Below, in pieces: positions 1-7,241 of a DNA stretch of 44,095 nucleotides. Within the stretch, counting starts at the first letter, position 1. Every line of letters begins with the position of its first letter. The notes under the pieces were generated by a model. It had not been told where the DNA came from, did not search any database, and saw only the letters and a program-made list of their open reading frames with translations. A program made the position numbers and the translations under genes. Source of the stretch: Oscillospiraceae bacterium (GTDB lineage Bacteria; Bacillota; Clostridia; Oscillospirales; Oscillospiraceae); NCBI GenBank assembly GCA_029257695.1, contig JARIAU010000029.1:1-44095 (forward strand). Direction: 5' to 3'.

Positions 1-389
1 GTATCCGAAACCGTGGGGTTAAAGAACGCTCTAACCTGTATATCCTGCGCCACACAAGCAAGCCTACAATCATTGTGGAGTGTTCGTTTGTGGACAGTCG
101 GAACGATGCAGACAAGTGGGATGTGGAAGCCGTGGCACGGGCAATCGTGTCCGCTTGTGGTCTGGCGGTCGTCCCTACGCCGGCACCCGTGGATGGGTAT
201 CTGGTCCGCATCACCGCCGGTGCGCTGAATGTCCGCAGCGGCCCCGGCACAAAGTACGGCGTGACTGCGTCCGTGTGCCGTGGCGAAGCCTTCACCATTG
301 TGGAGGAGGCGATGAATGGCTCCACCCGCTGGGGCAAGCTGAAATCCGGTGCCGGATGGATCAGTCTGGCCTATACCGAGAAGGTATGA
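1..389 (+). CDS. N-acetylmuramoyl-L-alanine amidase with C-terminal SH3 domain (5' truncated)
   Basis: Only the end of this gene is in the window; the reading frame is open from base 3 back to the edge, so the start lies upstream. The first visible residues (NRGVKERSNLYILRHT, then IIVECSFVDSRNDADKW) match the end of an Amidase_3 catalytic domain, which cuts the bond between N-acetylmuramic acid and L-alanine in peptidoglycan; the Glu of VECSF is the usual catalytic/zinc-region glutamate. After a short PTPAPVDG linker comes a bacterial SH3 domain (LNVRSGPGTKYG to the end), a wall-binding module. It is followed by a hairpin and lies upstream of mreB. Phage endolysins share this architecture, so a phage-derived lysin is possible, but nothing else in the window is phage-like. 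Confidence 0.8.
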   Translation, partial: IRNRGVKERSNLYILRHTSKPTIIVECSFVDSRNDADKWDVEAVARAIVSACGLAVVPTPAPVDGYLVRITAGALNVRSGPGTKYGVTASVCRGEAFTIVEEAMNGSTRWGKLKSGAGWISLAYTEKV

Positions 390-395
390 CCACAA

Positions 396-430
396 GAACA
401 CCCCCACGGGCTTTGTCTGTGGGGGCGTTC
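396..430 (+). terminator. Hairpin after the amidase gene
   Basis: GAAC-A-CCCCCAC pairs with GTGGGGG-C-GTTC around an 11-12 base loop just after the amidase stop codon. The stem is GC-rich but the downstream bases (TGCTGTATTG) are only weakly T-rich, so termination may be partial. Confidence 0.5.
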
Positions 431-541
431 TGCTGTATTGACGAAACACCTTGGGGTCAAACGGATGCAAACATGCCAATTCAAGGGATGTTTTTGCAGA
501 AAACGGGGGAGAAGTTGTGCCGGGACGGAGGGATCTGGCTC

Positions 542-570
542 TTGCCAAAGGAGGACCCGACCGCTATAAT
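542..570 (+). promoter_or_regulatory. Sigma-A promoter for mreB
   Basis: TTGCCA (542-547) and TATAAT (565-570) are separated by exactly 17 bases, near-consensus for the housekeeping sigma factor. The predicted start near 577 lies about 60 bases before the mreB ATG. The rest of 431-637 contains no gene that I can support. Confidence 0.75.
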
Positions 571-637
571 TAAGAGTACTGATTTGAACCGGACCGGGAG
601 GAACGGTCTTGATTATTAGAAGGACAGAGGTGTACCA

Positions 638-1672
638 ATGGTGTTTGGCATGACAAGAGATGTGGGAATCGATCTGGGAACCGCTTCCGTGCTGGTGTAT
701 GTCCGGGGAAAGGGCATTGTGCTGCAAGAGCCCAGTGTGGTGGCGATGGATAAAAACACGGGAGAGCTGCTGAAGGTGGGCGCCGAAGCGCAGAAGATGC
801 TGGGGCGCACTCCGGGCAACATTGTCGCCATCCGTCCGCTGCAGGAGGGAGTCATCTCCGACTACGACATGACGGAGCGGATGCTGCGGGAATTCCTGCG
901 CAAGGTGGTTCCCTTCCGGCTCATCAAGCCTCGGGTCATCATCTGTGTGCCGTCCGGCATTACCGAGGTGGAGGAGCGAGCCGTGATCGATGCCGGCATT
1001 CAGGCCGGCGCCCGCAAGGTCTATCTGATTCAGGAGCCGGTGGCGGCCGCCATTGGCGCCGGAATCGACATCAATCGGCCGGACGGCCATCTGGTGGTTG
1101 ATGTGGGCGGCGGCACTACGGATGTGGCCGTCATCAGCTTGGCCGGTGTGGTGGAGTCGGAGTCCATCAAGGTGGCCGGAGACAAGTTTGATGAAGCCCT
1201 GGTGAAATATGTCCGCCGCAAGCACAATGTGCTCATCGGAGAGCGGACGGCAGAGGAGCTGAAAATTCAGCTGGGCTGTGTGTATCCCAAGGAGCAGGAC
1301 GAGACCGTGGAGGTCAAGGGCCGCTGCCTGATGACCGGGCTCCCTCGGGTGTTTCAGGTGTCCTCCAATGAAATGGTGGAGGCCTTCGAGGAGCCGGTGC
1401 AGCAGATTCTGGAAGCCATCCATACGGTGCTGGAGCGGACTCCGCCGGAACTGGTGGCGGACATTTCGACCAACGGCATCGTGATGACCGGCGGCGGCAG
1501 CCTGCTGTGGGGCTTTGACCGACTGGTGGAGGCCAACACCGGCATTCATACCGAGGTGGCGGAACACGCTATCTCCTGCGTGGCCAATGGCACGGGAAGC
1601 AGCTTGGATAACTTGAGCCGGATGCAGGACGGCACCATCAATCTGAACCGCCGCAGACAGCTGAATGTGTAA
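638..1672 (+). CDS. mreB: MreB/Mbl family rod-shape-determining actin homologue
   Basis: A 344-residue bacterial actin that polymerises on the inner membrane face and guides lateral wall synthesis. The N-terminal phosphate-1 loop (VGIDLGTASVLVYV) and the phosphate-2 loop (VVDVGGGTTDVAVISL, about residues 149-164) are intact, and the C-terminal nucleotide motif IVMTGGGSLLWGFD is present. Length is normal for the family. The start is the ATG at 638, preceded by GAAGGACAGAGG. It has its own sigma-A promoter and is followed by a second promoter and terminator before mraZ, so it is probably monocistronic. Firmicutes have several paralogues (MreB, Mbl, MreBH). Isolation from mreC/mreD and closeness to dcw genes suggest the Mbl type, but sequence alone does not settle this. 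Confidence 0.93.
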   Translation: MVFGMTRDVGIDLGTASVLVYVRGKGIVLQEPSVVAMDKNTGELLKVGAEAQKMLGRTPGNIVAIRPLQEGVISDYDMTERMLREFLRKVVPFRLIKPRVIICVPSGITEVEERAVIDAGIQAGARKVYLIQEPVAAAIGAGIDINRPDGHLVVDVGGGTTDVAVISLAGVVESESIKVAGDKFDEALVKYVRRKHNVLIGERTAEELKIQLGCVYPKEQDETVEVKGRCLMTGLPRVFQVSSNEMVEAFEEPVQQILEAIHTVLERTPPELVADISTNGIVMTGGGSLLWGFDRLVEANTGIHTEVAEHAISCVANGTGSSLDNLSRMQDGTINLNRRRQLNV

Positions 1673-1736
1673 ATCTTAAGATTGCCGCTGCAATTCTTAA
1701 AAATTACGAAAAATTACAAAAAATAGGCCAAATCGG

Positions 1737-1765
1737 TTGCGATACCAACGGTTCTGGGGTATACT
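1737..1765 (+). promoter_or_regulatory. Sigma-A promoter for a short untranslated transcript
   Basis: TTGCGA (1737-1742), 17 bases, TATACT (1760-1765). The predicted transcript would start near 1772 and meet a very strong intrinsic terminator ending at about 1832. Confidence 0.55.
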
Positions 1766-1771
1766 GTGGAA

Positions 1772-1832
1772 GGTAGAACAGAATGTTGTGGCGCAACCAA
1801 AATGCACCGCAAAATGTTGCGGTGCATTTTTT
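1772..1832 (+). ncRNA. Candidate small RNA of about 60 nt between mreB and mraZ
   Basis: A good sigma-A promoter lies just upstream and a perfect 12-bp stem plus T-run ends the unit. The body holds a small GTTG/CAAC hairpin followed by the terminator stem. No credible open reading frame with a ribosome-binding site fits inside. This is inference from promoter and terminator alone; it might be only a terminated leader. I do not recognise any known RNA family. Confidence 0.35.
1801..1832 (+). terminator. Strong intrinsic terminator between mreB and mraZ
   Basis: AATGCACCGCAA (1801-1812) pairs perfectly with TTGCGGTGCATT (1817-1828) around a four-base loop and runs into TTTTTT. It ends mreB read-through and the candidate short RNA. 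A copy of the antisense of its inner stem (GCAACATTTTGC, 1846-1857) follows downstream. Confidence 0.85.
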
Positions 1833-1949
1833 ATACATCGGAACTGCAACATTTTGCAATACGATAGAACCTGTAAAAAAGTTTGCTTTTTGCAAGAAAA
1901 ATGTCCCAAAAAGCGGAAAATATTGCCGTGTTAATTTTACGAAAAGGAC

Positions 1950-1978
1950 TTGCAATTTTATTATGTAACCTTTATACT
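1950..1978 (+). promoter_or_regulatory. Sigma-A promoter for the mraZ operon
   Basis: TTGCAA (1950-1955), 17 bases, TATACT (1973-1978), with a predicted start near 1985. It drives mraZ and probably the whole division cluster to ftsQ. Confidence 0.75.
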
Positions 1979-1994
1979 ATGGGTACATGAAGGT

Positions 1995-2021
1995 GAAGTG
2001 GTGGAAAGTGGAGCAAAATGG
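1995..2021 (+). promoter_or_regulatory. MraZ box: three direct repeats at 10-base spacing
   Basis: GAAGTGG (1995-2001), AAAGTGG (2005-2011) and AAAATGG (2015-2021) recur every 10 bases just downstream of the mraZ promoter. MraZ is known to bind tandem GTGG-type repeats in its own promoter region, so this is the probable autoregulatory operator. The third copy is degenerate. Confidence 0.7.
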
Positions 2022-2063
2022 CTTGCTCGCCCGTCCGCTGCACCGAAACGGGAGGGGAATTGC

Positions 2064-2504
2064 ATGACCGGAATGTTCGAGCATACCTTGGACGCAAAAG
2101 GCCGTGTATTTGTCCCTGCCAAGCTGCGGGAGCGCCTGGGTGCCTCCTTTCATGTGGCCATCGGCGCCAGTAAGGAGCCGGATGGTGAGGTGTGCCGTTA
2201 TCTTGCCCTCTATCCGGAGGATGTGTGGCAGGAGTTGGAGGAGAAAATCAATGCTCTCCCTGCGGCGCAGGCGGCGCAGGCGGATGTGCTGATGGCATAT
2301 GCCGCACCCTGTGAAATGGACAGCCAGTGCCGCATTCTGATTCCTCCGATCCTGCGAGCGTATGCCCAGTTGGGCAAAGAGGTGGTCATCACCGGCAGCG
2401 GCAATAAGGCCAAGCTCTGGGATCGCTCCGTTTGGGAGCAGAGAAGCGCCCCCAAACTGGACCCCGGCATGGTGGCCGAGATGTTTGAACGGTTGGGACT
2501 TTGA
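2064..2504 (+). CDS. mraZ: Transcriptional regulator MraZ
   Basis: A 146-residue MraZ, the ring-forming SpoVT/AbrB-like DNA-binding regulator of the dcw cluster. Two swapped-hairpin repeats are visible: the first around HTLDAKGRVFVPAKLRERLG near the N-terminus, the second around EMDSQCRILIPPILRAYAQL in the C-terminal half. The chosen start is the ATG at 2064, preceded by GGGAGGGG with good spacing; the frame is open further upstream but that segment carries the promoter and operator. It begins the operon and stops 3 bases before rsmH. It probably represses its own operon through the repeats at 1995-2021. Confidence 0.95.
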   Translation: MTGMFEHTLDAKGRVFVPAKLRERLGASFHVAIGASKEPDGEVCRYLALYPEDVWQELEEKINALPAAQAAQADVLMAYAAPCEMDSQCRILIPPILRAYAQLGKEVVITGSGNKAKLWDRSVWEQRSAPKLDPGMVAEMFERLGL

Positions 2505-2507
2505 CCT

Positions 2508-3443
2508 ATGGCTGAATTTACGCACTATTCTGTTTTATTGAACGAATGTATCGACGGGCTGAATATCCGGCCCGACGGAATCTATATCGACGGCACGCTG
2601 GGTCGTGCCGGCCACTCCCGGGAGATTGCCCGGCGGCTGACCACCGGTCGGCTGATTTGCATTGACCGGGATCAGGCGGCGCTGGATGCGGCTCCGGCCC
2701 GATTGGGGGAGTGGATGGACCGGGTGACGCTGGTGCACGGAAACTTCCGTGACCTGTCCCGGGTGATGGACGAGCTTGGACTGGAGGGTGCCGACGGGAT
2801 GCTCTTCGATTTGGGTGTGTCCTCACCGCAGCTGGATGATGCCAGCCGGGGCTTTTCCTATATGCACGATGCTCCGTTGGACATGCGCATGGACCAGACC
2901 GCACCCCTGACTGCCTATGAGGTAGTGAATCAGTGGCCCCGTGAGGAGCTGCGCCGCATTTTCTTCCGCTATGGCGAGGAGAAATGCTCCACTCAGATCG
3001 CCGCCGCCATCGAGCGGCGCCGGGAAGAGAAGCCCATCGAAACCACGCTGGAGCTGGTGGATGTGATCCGCAGTGCCATGCCTGCCTCTGCCTTGCGGGA
3101 GAAGCAGCATCCGGCCAAGCGGACCTTTCAGGCCATCCGCATTGCGGTCAATGACGAGCTTTCTGCCATTGACGACCTGCTGCAGGATGCCGTGCCCCGG
3201 CTCAACCCCGGTGGACGGCTGTGTGTCATCAGCTTCCACTCGTTGGAGGATCGGATCGTGAAAACGGCCTTTGCGGGCTTTGCCAAGGGCTGCACCTGTC
3301 CTCCGGATTTTCCTGTGTGCGTGTGCGGAAAGAAGCCCCAGATCCGCCTGACACCCAGAAAGCCCATTCTGCCCTCGGAGGCCGAGCTGGCAGAGAACCC
3401 ACGCTCCCGAAGCGCCAAGCTGCGCATTGCGGAGAAGCTTTGA
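2508..3443 (+). CDS. rsmH: 16S rRNA (cytosine-1402-N4)-methyltransferase RsmH
   Basis: A 311-residue RsmH (MraW), which methylates N4 of C1402 in 16S rRNA using S-adenosylmethionine. The N-terminus HYSVLLNECIDGL, the SAM-binding GTLGRAGHS and the FDLGVSSPQLD and GFSYMHDAPLDMRMD motifs are all typical, and the C-terminus has the usual RLCVISFHSLEDRIVK signature. A CTCPPDFPVCVCGKKP cysteine cluster near the end is also standard. Length is normal. The ATG at 2508 lies 3 bases after the mraZ stop, so translation is probably coupled. Confidence 0.97.
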   Translation: MAEFTHYSVLLNECIDGLNIRPDGIYIDGTLGRAGHSREIARRLTTGRLICIDRDQAALDAAPARLGEWMDRVTLVHGNFRDLSRVMDELGLEGADGMLFDLGVSSPQLDDASRGFSYMHDAPLDMRMDQTAPLTAYEVVNQWPREELRRIFFRYGEEKCSTQIAAAIERRREEKPIETTLELVDVIRSAMPASALREKQHPAKRTFQAIRIAVNDELSAIDDLLQDAVPRLNPGGRLCVISFHSLEDRIVKTAFAGFAKGCTCPPDFPVCVCGKKPQIRLTPRKPILPSEAELAENPRSRSAKLRIAEKL

Positions 3444-3465
3444 ATCTCAGAAGGAGATGAGTCCC

Positions 3466-4056
3466 ATGGCTGAACAAAACCGCCGCCGAACCGGGTCCGG
3501 AAGTACCTTCGGCAGCATGGCTTATAAATTGGATTACTACGGGGATGTGGTGGCTGCGCCCGCCCCTTCTTATACCCCCGCCCGCCCGCTGACCCGCACG
3601 GAGCCAAAGGCCGCCCCGAAGGCTGCCCCCAAGGTGAAGCCTCGTGTGCATGAGCGTACCCGTGTCCGGGTGCAGGTCCGTCAGCAGCAGGCCGTAGCTC
3701 CCTTTGCGATCTGCGGTTTTTTGGCGGCCATTGCCATTACCGTGGTGCTGCTGCTGGGCCACACCCAGCTCAACAGTGTCTACGCAGACACTATGGCTTT
3801 GCAGAAGCAGCTGACCACCCTTCAGAATGAGGGCGCCAATCTGGAAGCCCGCTATGAAGAGGTGTTCGATATGGCAACGCTGGAGAAGGCCGTGGTGGAC
3901 CACGGCGGACTGAAAAAGCCTGCAGAGAGCCAGTCCGTCTACATTGATCTGTCCGAGCCGGATAATGCGGTGGTGTACGATCAGAGCGAAGGCACGACCG
4001 GGTTCGTGCAGGCGCTGCGCAGCCTGTTCGCCACTTTGGTGGAATACTTCCGTTGA
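3466..4056 (+). CDS. ftsL: FtsL/DivIC-type septum protein
   Basis: A 196-residue single-pass membrane protein in the classical ftsL position between rsmH and the division transpeptidase. The N-terminal 75 residues are cytoplasmic and rich in Pro, Ala and Arg. One transmembrane helix follows (about residues 77-97), then a short extracytoplasmic coiled coil (LQKQLTTLQNEGANLEARYEEV) as in FtsL/DivIC, which complexes with DivIB in the divisome. FtsL proteins are poorly conserved, so the call rests mainly on position and topology. The ATG at 3466 is preferred over the one at 3457 because AAGGAG at 3451-3456 then has a 9-base spacing. The cytoplasmic part is longer than in most FtsL proteins. Confidence 0.75.
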   Translation: MAEQNRRRTGSGSTFGSMAYKLDYYGDVVAAPAPSYTPARPLTRTEPKAAPKAAPKVKPRVHERTRVRVQVRQQQAVAPFAICGFLAAIAITVVLLLGHTQLNSVYADTMALQKQLTTLQNEGANLEARYEEVFDMATLEKAVVDHGGLKKPAESQSVYIDLSEPDNAVVYDQSEGTTGFVQALRSLFATLVEYFR

Positions 4057-4092
4057 GGGGACAATAGACTGACAATGCCATAAAGAGACAGA

Positions 4093-4127
4093 GGGCGTAA
4101 GAAAAAAGATACTTTTTTCTTACGCCC
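4093..4127 (+). terminator. 16-bp perfect inverted repeat between ftsL and spoVD
   Basis: GGGCGTAAGAAAAAAG (4093-4108) is the exact reverse complement of CTTTTTTCTTACGCCC (4112-4127), with loop ATA. Only TTTC follows, so it could be a leaky terminator, an RNA-processing or stabilising hairpin, or a block to ribosome entry at spoVD. Confidence 0.6.
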
Positions 4128-4162
4128 TTTCAAATGTAATGACCCAGAAAGGCAGGGAAACT

Positions 4163-6577
4163 GTGGAAGACAAGCAGAAGAAGCGAAGAAGGGAAAATCT
4201 GGCCAACCGGCAGCTGTTTCACCGTACGGTGTTTCTGCTGGCCGTGTGCGGCATTGCCGTATTTATCCCGGTGATCGGGCAGATGTGGAACCTTCAGATC
4301 ACCCGGCACGAAGAACTGGAGCAGAAGGCGGTCAACCAGCAGACCGGCACCATGGCGGTGTCGGCCTCCCGTGGCACCATCTATGACAGTCAGGGCAATG
4401 TGCTGGCCATCAGTTCCACGGCCTATGATATTGTCCTCTCACCGAAGGCCATCGTGCAGAAGCAGCAGGAACTGGACAAGAAAAAGCAAAAAGCCATCGA
4501 AAGCGGCAAGCCTTACGATGCGTACGATAAAAACGTACAGAAGCTGGTGGTGGATGGCATGGCCTCCATCCTGGAGCTGGATGCCGCCGATCTGACGCAG
4601 AAGTGTCAGGATACGGAAAGCCAGTACAAGCGGCTGGCGCAGAAGGTGGATAAGGATGTGGAGGACGAGATCCGTGCCTATATCGAGGAAAACGATCTCA
4701 CCGGCTGCATCTATCTCCAGCCCAACACCAAGCGCTACTACCCCTATTCCACGCTGGCCAGCCAGATTGTGGGCTTTACCAACGACAATGGCGGTGCCTA
4801 CGGACTGGAATCCACCTTTGACAAGCAGCTCAAGGGCAAGGATGGACTGGTGGTCACGGCACAGAATGGCCGAGGACTGGATGTGCTGAACTTTTTCCAG
4901 GATTACTATGATGCGGAAAACGGCGAGGATCTGCACCTGACCTTGGATGCCGGTATCCAGCAGATGTGCGAATCTGCCTTGAAGAAGGGAATTGAGGAAA
5001 ACGAGGTGCTCAACGGCGGCTTTGCCATTGCCATGAACAGCCATACCGGAGCCATTTTGGGCATGGCGAGCTACCCGGACTATGATCTGAACAACTACAC
5101 CGATGTTTTGGATGAGAAGCTGAAGGGGTCGCTGGAAGAGCGGATGAAGGCCTTTCAGGAAAAGGGGGACGATGCCCAGACCGCACGGCAGAAGGCTTAT
5201 TCGGAGCTGCTGAATATCCAGTGGCGAAACAAAGCCATCAACGATACCTATGAGCCCGGCTCCACCTTCAAAAGTCTGGTGTTGGCAGCGGCACTGGAGG
5301 AGGGCGTGACCACACCGGAGGAGCATTTCAACTGCACCGGCTCCATTCAGGTCTATGACTACAACATCAAGTGCTCCCGTGTCACCGGACATGGGGATCA
5401 GGATCTGGCACAGGCGGTGGGCAACTCCTGCAACCCGGTCTTTATCACGCTGGGTCAGCGATTGGGGCCGGAACGCTTCTATCGCTATCTGGAAGAGTTC
5501 GGCATTGCAAATGCCGACGGAAGCAGTGCCTCTACCGGCATTGACCTGCCCGGTGAGGGCGGCAGCCTTGTGTGGAATTACGAGGACTTTGGTCCGGTCA
5601 ACCTTGCAACCGCATCCTTTGGCCAGCGCTTCAACATCACCCCCATTCAGCTGATTGCCGCGGCCAACGCAGTCATCAACGGCGGCTATTACTATCAGCC
5701 CTATGTGGTGGATTCGGTGGAGGACGCCAACGGCAATGTGACCTATGCGGCGGACCCCACCCCCCTGCGGCAGGTGGTCAGTGCCTCCACCTCCGCCACC
5801 TGTCGGGAACTGCTGGAAGGCGTGGTGGGCAACGGCCTGACCGGCAAGAATGCCTACCGTGCGGGCTACCGCATCGGCGGCAAGACCGGCACATCCGAAA
5901 CCCTGGTGGCCGGCGAGTATATCGTGTCCTTCCTGGGCTTTGCTCCGGCCGATGATCCGGAAGTTGTGGTGCTGGTGGGCTTTGACAACCCCCACAATGT
6001 GGGCAGCCGAGCCTATCCCGTAACCCCCTCCGGAAAGTATATCTCCGGCGGCGGCATGGCCGCTCCGGTGGCCGGCGACCTGCTGGTTGACATTTTGGAT
6101 TATCTGGATTACGGTAAGCAGTATACTTCCGATGAGTTGGCCGGTGCGGACACCGAGGTGCCCAAGTTGATCGGCCTGGATCTGGGCTACGCCAAGGACT
6201 TTGCCCAGTCCAAGGGCTTCACCTGCAAAGTGGTAGGTGAGGGCGATGACACCAGCGAGGTCTATTATCAGACGGCCCAGCCCGGCAGCTTTGTGCCAAA
6301 GGGCAGTGAGTTGGTGCTTTACATCGGCGAGGCGGCACCGCCGGAAACGGTGGCGGTTCCGGACCTTACCGGCATGGCACCGGATCAGGCGCTGGCGGCC
6401 CTGCACGAAGTGGGCCTCTATATGAAGGCCACCGGGTCGTCCAAATATTACACCGCAGAAACTCGGGTCTACAATCAGGACATTGCCGCCGGAGCGACGG
6501 CAAAACCGGGTGATGTGGTGACGGTTTCCTTCCAAGACACCTCAGATAGAGATAACGAATTGGGCGCTCTTGGCTAA
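4163..6577 (+). CDS. spoVD: Division/sporulation penicillin-binding protein SpoVD with two PASTA domains
   Basis: A high-molecular-weight class B PBP of about 804 residues that crosslinks septal or spore-cortex peptidoglycan. It has a cytoplasmic N-terminus, one transmembrane anchor, a dimerisation domain opening with SASRGTIYDSQGNVLA, and a transpeptidase domain with the serine motif STFK (bases 5261-5272), the second motif in GNSCNPVF and the third motif KTG (5882-5890). Two PASTA domains follow (starting near TEVPKLIGLDLG and VAVPDLTGMAPD), as in SpoVD and PBP2x. The GTG at 4163 has AAGGCAGGG just upstream; an in-frame ATG at 4139 has no ribosome-binding site and touches the preceding hairpin, so GTG is preferred but uncertain. 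The 3' end overlaps the next gene by 8 bases. Confidence 0.93.
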   Translation: MEDKQKKRRRENLANRQLFHRTVFLLAVCGIAVFIPVIGQMWNLQITRHEELEQKAVNQQTGTMAVSASRGTIYDSQGNVLAISSTAYDIVLSPKAIVQKQQELDKKKQKAIESGKPYDAYDKNVQKLVVDGMASILELDAADLTQKCQDTESQYKRLAQKVDKDVEDEIRAYIEENDLTGCIYLQPNTKRYYPYSTLASQIVGFTNDNGGAYGLESTFDKQLKGKDGLVVTAQNGRGLDVLNFFQDYYDAENGEDLHLTLDAGIQQMCESALKKGIEENEVLNGGFAIAMNSHTGAILGMASYPDYDLNNYTDVLDEKLKGSLEERMKAFQEKGDDAQTARQKAYSELLNIQWRNKAINDTYEPGSTFKSLVLAAALEEGVTTPEEHFNCTGSIQVYDYNIKCSRVTGHGDQDLAQAVGNSCNPVFITLGQRLGPERFYRYLEEFGIANADGSSASTGIDLPGEGGSLVWNYEDFGPVNLATASFGQRFNITPIQLIAAANAVINGGYYYQPYVVDSVEDANGNVTYAADPTPLRQVVSASTSATCRELLEGVVGNGLTGKNAYRAGYRIGGKTGTSETLVAGEYIVSFLGFAPADDPEVVVLVGFDNPHNVGSRAYPVTPSGKYISGGGMAAPVAGDLLVDILDYLDYGKQYTSDELAGADTEVPKLIGLDLGYAKDFAQSKGFTCKVVGEGDDTSEVYYQTAQPGSFVPKGSELVLYIGEAAPPETVAVPDLTGMAPDQALAALHEVGLYMKATGSSKYYTAETRVYNQDIAAGATAKPGDVVTVSFQDTSDRDNELGALG

Positions 6578-7241
6578 GTTGAAGCTCTGCGTGGTGTCCG
6601 GACAGGGCGCAGCCGATACGGCCTGTCTGATCGGTCAGATTCTGTCCGGTCGGGCGAGGACGGGGCTGGTGGCCTTGACCGGACGCTTCGGTGGAACGAT
6701 CAACGAGCTGCTGCACCATTTGGAGCAGCAGCAATGCCGTCAGGCGGTTCTGGCGCTGCCGGAGGAGTTCCGGTGGAGCGCCGCCAGGGCGGCGGACACG
6801 GTTGTGCTGCTCAGCTGCAGTCGGGGAGAAGCTGCGGAGGAGCTGCTGCGGCCGTGTCATCAGGCGGTCATTACCTTGGACGATCCCGATGGGGTGGCCC
6901 AAGTGCCTGCCCAGACCCCATGCTGGACCTTTTCCGAGCGGCACAAGGAGGCGGATCTCACCGCCGAAAACCTGCGCCTGCTCCCTTTTGATACGGAATT
7001 TGAAGCCGTGACCCGAGATACGATCTGCCGCATCCGGGTCCCCCTGTCCGAGGGACGGGGACTGTATCCCGGGCTGGCCGCCGTTGCGGCGGGGTTGAGT
7101 TTCGGGATTCCGGTGGAGGAAAGTGCGCAGCGGATGCACACGGCCCAGCCGGAAAGCGGAGGAATGATTGCTCTGCCGGGGCAGCCCTATGCCACGGTGG
7201 GCTATTTTGAAGAAAAAACAGAGAGGATACGAGAGATATGA
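6570..7241 (+). CDS. Degenerate Mur-ligase-like protein, probable pseudoenzyme
   Basis: This 223-residue protein sits where murE or murF normally lies. Its layout can be read as a Mur ligase central domain. LCVVSGQGAADTACLIGQIL matches the family's ATP-loop segment, but the GTxGKTT phosphate-binding motif is lost. AVITLDDPDG resembles the Asp-Asp-Pro region, and the stretch from GRGLYPGLAAVAAGLSFGIP resembles the end of the central domain where substrate-binding loops and an Ala-rich helix lie. There is no N-terminal UDP-binding domain and no C-terminal ADP domain. It therefore cannot be an ordinary ATP-dependent ligase. The TTG start overlaps spoVD by 8 bases and its stop overlaps the mraY start (ATGA), so it is embedded in a translationally coupled operon and is not obvious junk. 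Its function is unknown; homology is my own reading. Confidence 0.6.
   Translation: MAKLKLCVVSGQGAADTACLIGQILSGRARTGLVALTGRFGGTINELLHHLEQQQCRQAVLALPEEFRWSAARAADTVVLLSCSRGEAAEELLRPCHQAVITLDDPDGVAQVPAQTPCWTFSERHKEADLTAENLRLLPFDTEFEAVTRDTICRIRVPLSEGRGLYPGLAAVAAGLSFGIPVEESAQRMHTAQPESGGMIALPGQPYATVGYFEEKTERIREI

Noticed and set aside
1..389. Prophage end
   Set aside because: The amidase-SH3 protein resembles phage lysins, but no holin, integrase, tail gene or attachment site follows; core genes start at once.
431..637. Small coding gene between the amidase and mreB
   Set aside because: Open frames here lack ribosome-binding sites and overlap the hairpin and the mreB promoter.
1697..1955. Small genes in the mreB-mraZ gap
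   Set aside because: Short frames on both strands cross the terminator and promoter elements and have no start signals.
4439..6535. Very long open frame on the minus strand opposite spoVD
   Set aside because: It mirrors the codon pattern of a clear gene, has no ribosome-binding site and its translation shows no recognisable domain. Similar long antisense frames occur opposite dhaKL, tldD, the aldehyde dehydrogenase and the binding protein and are rejected for the same reason.
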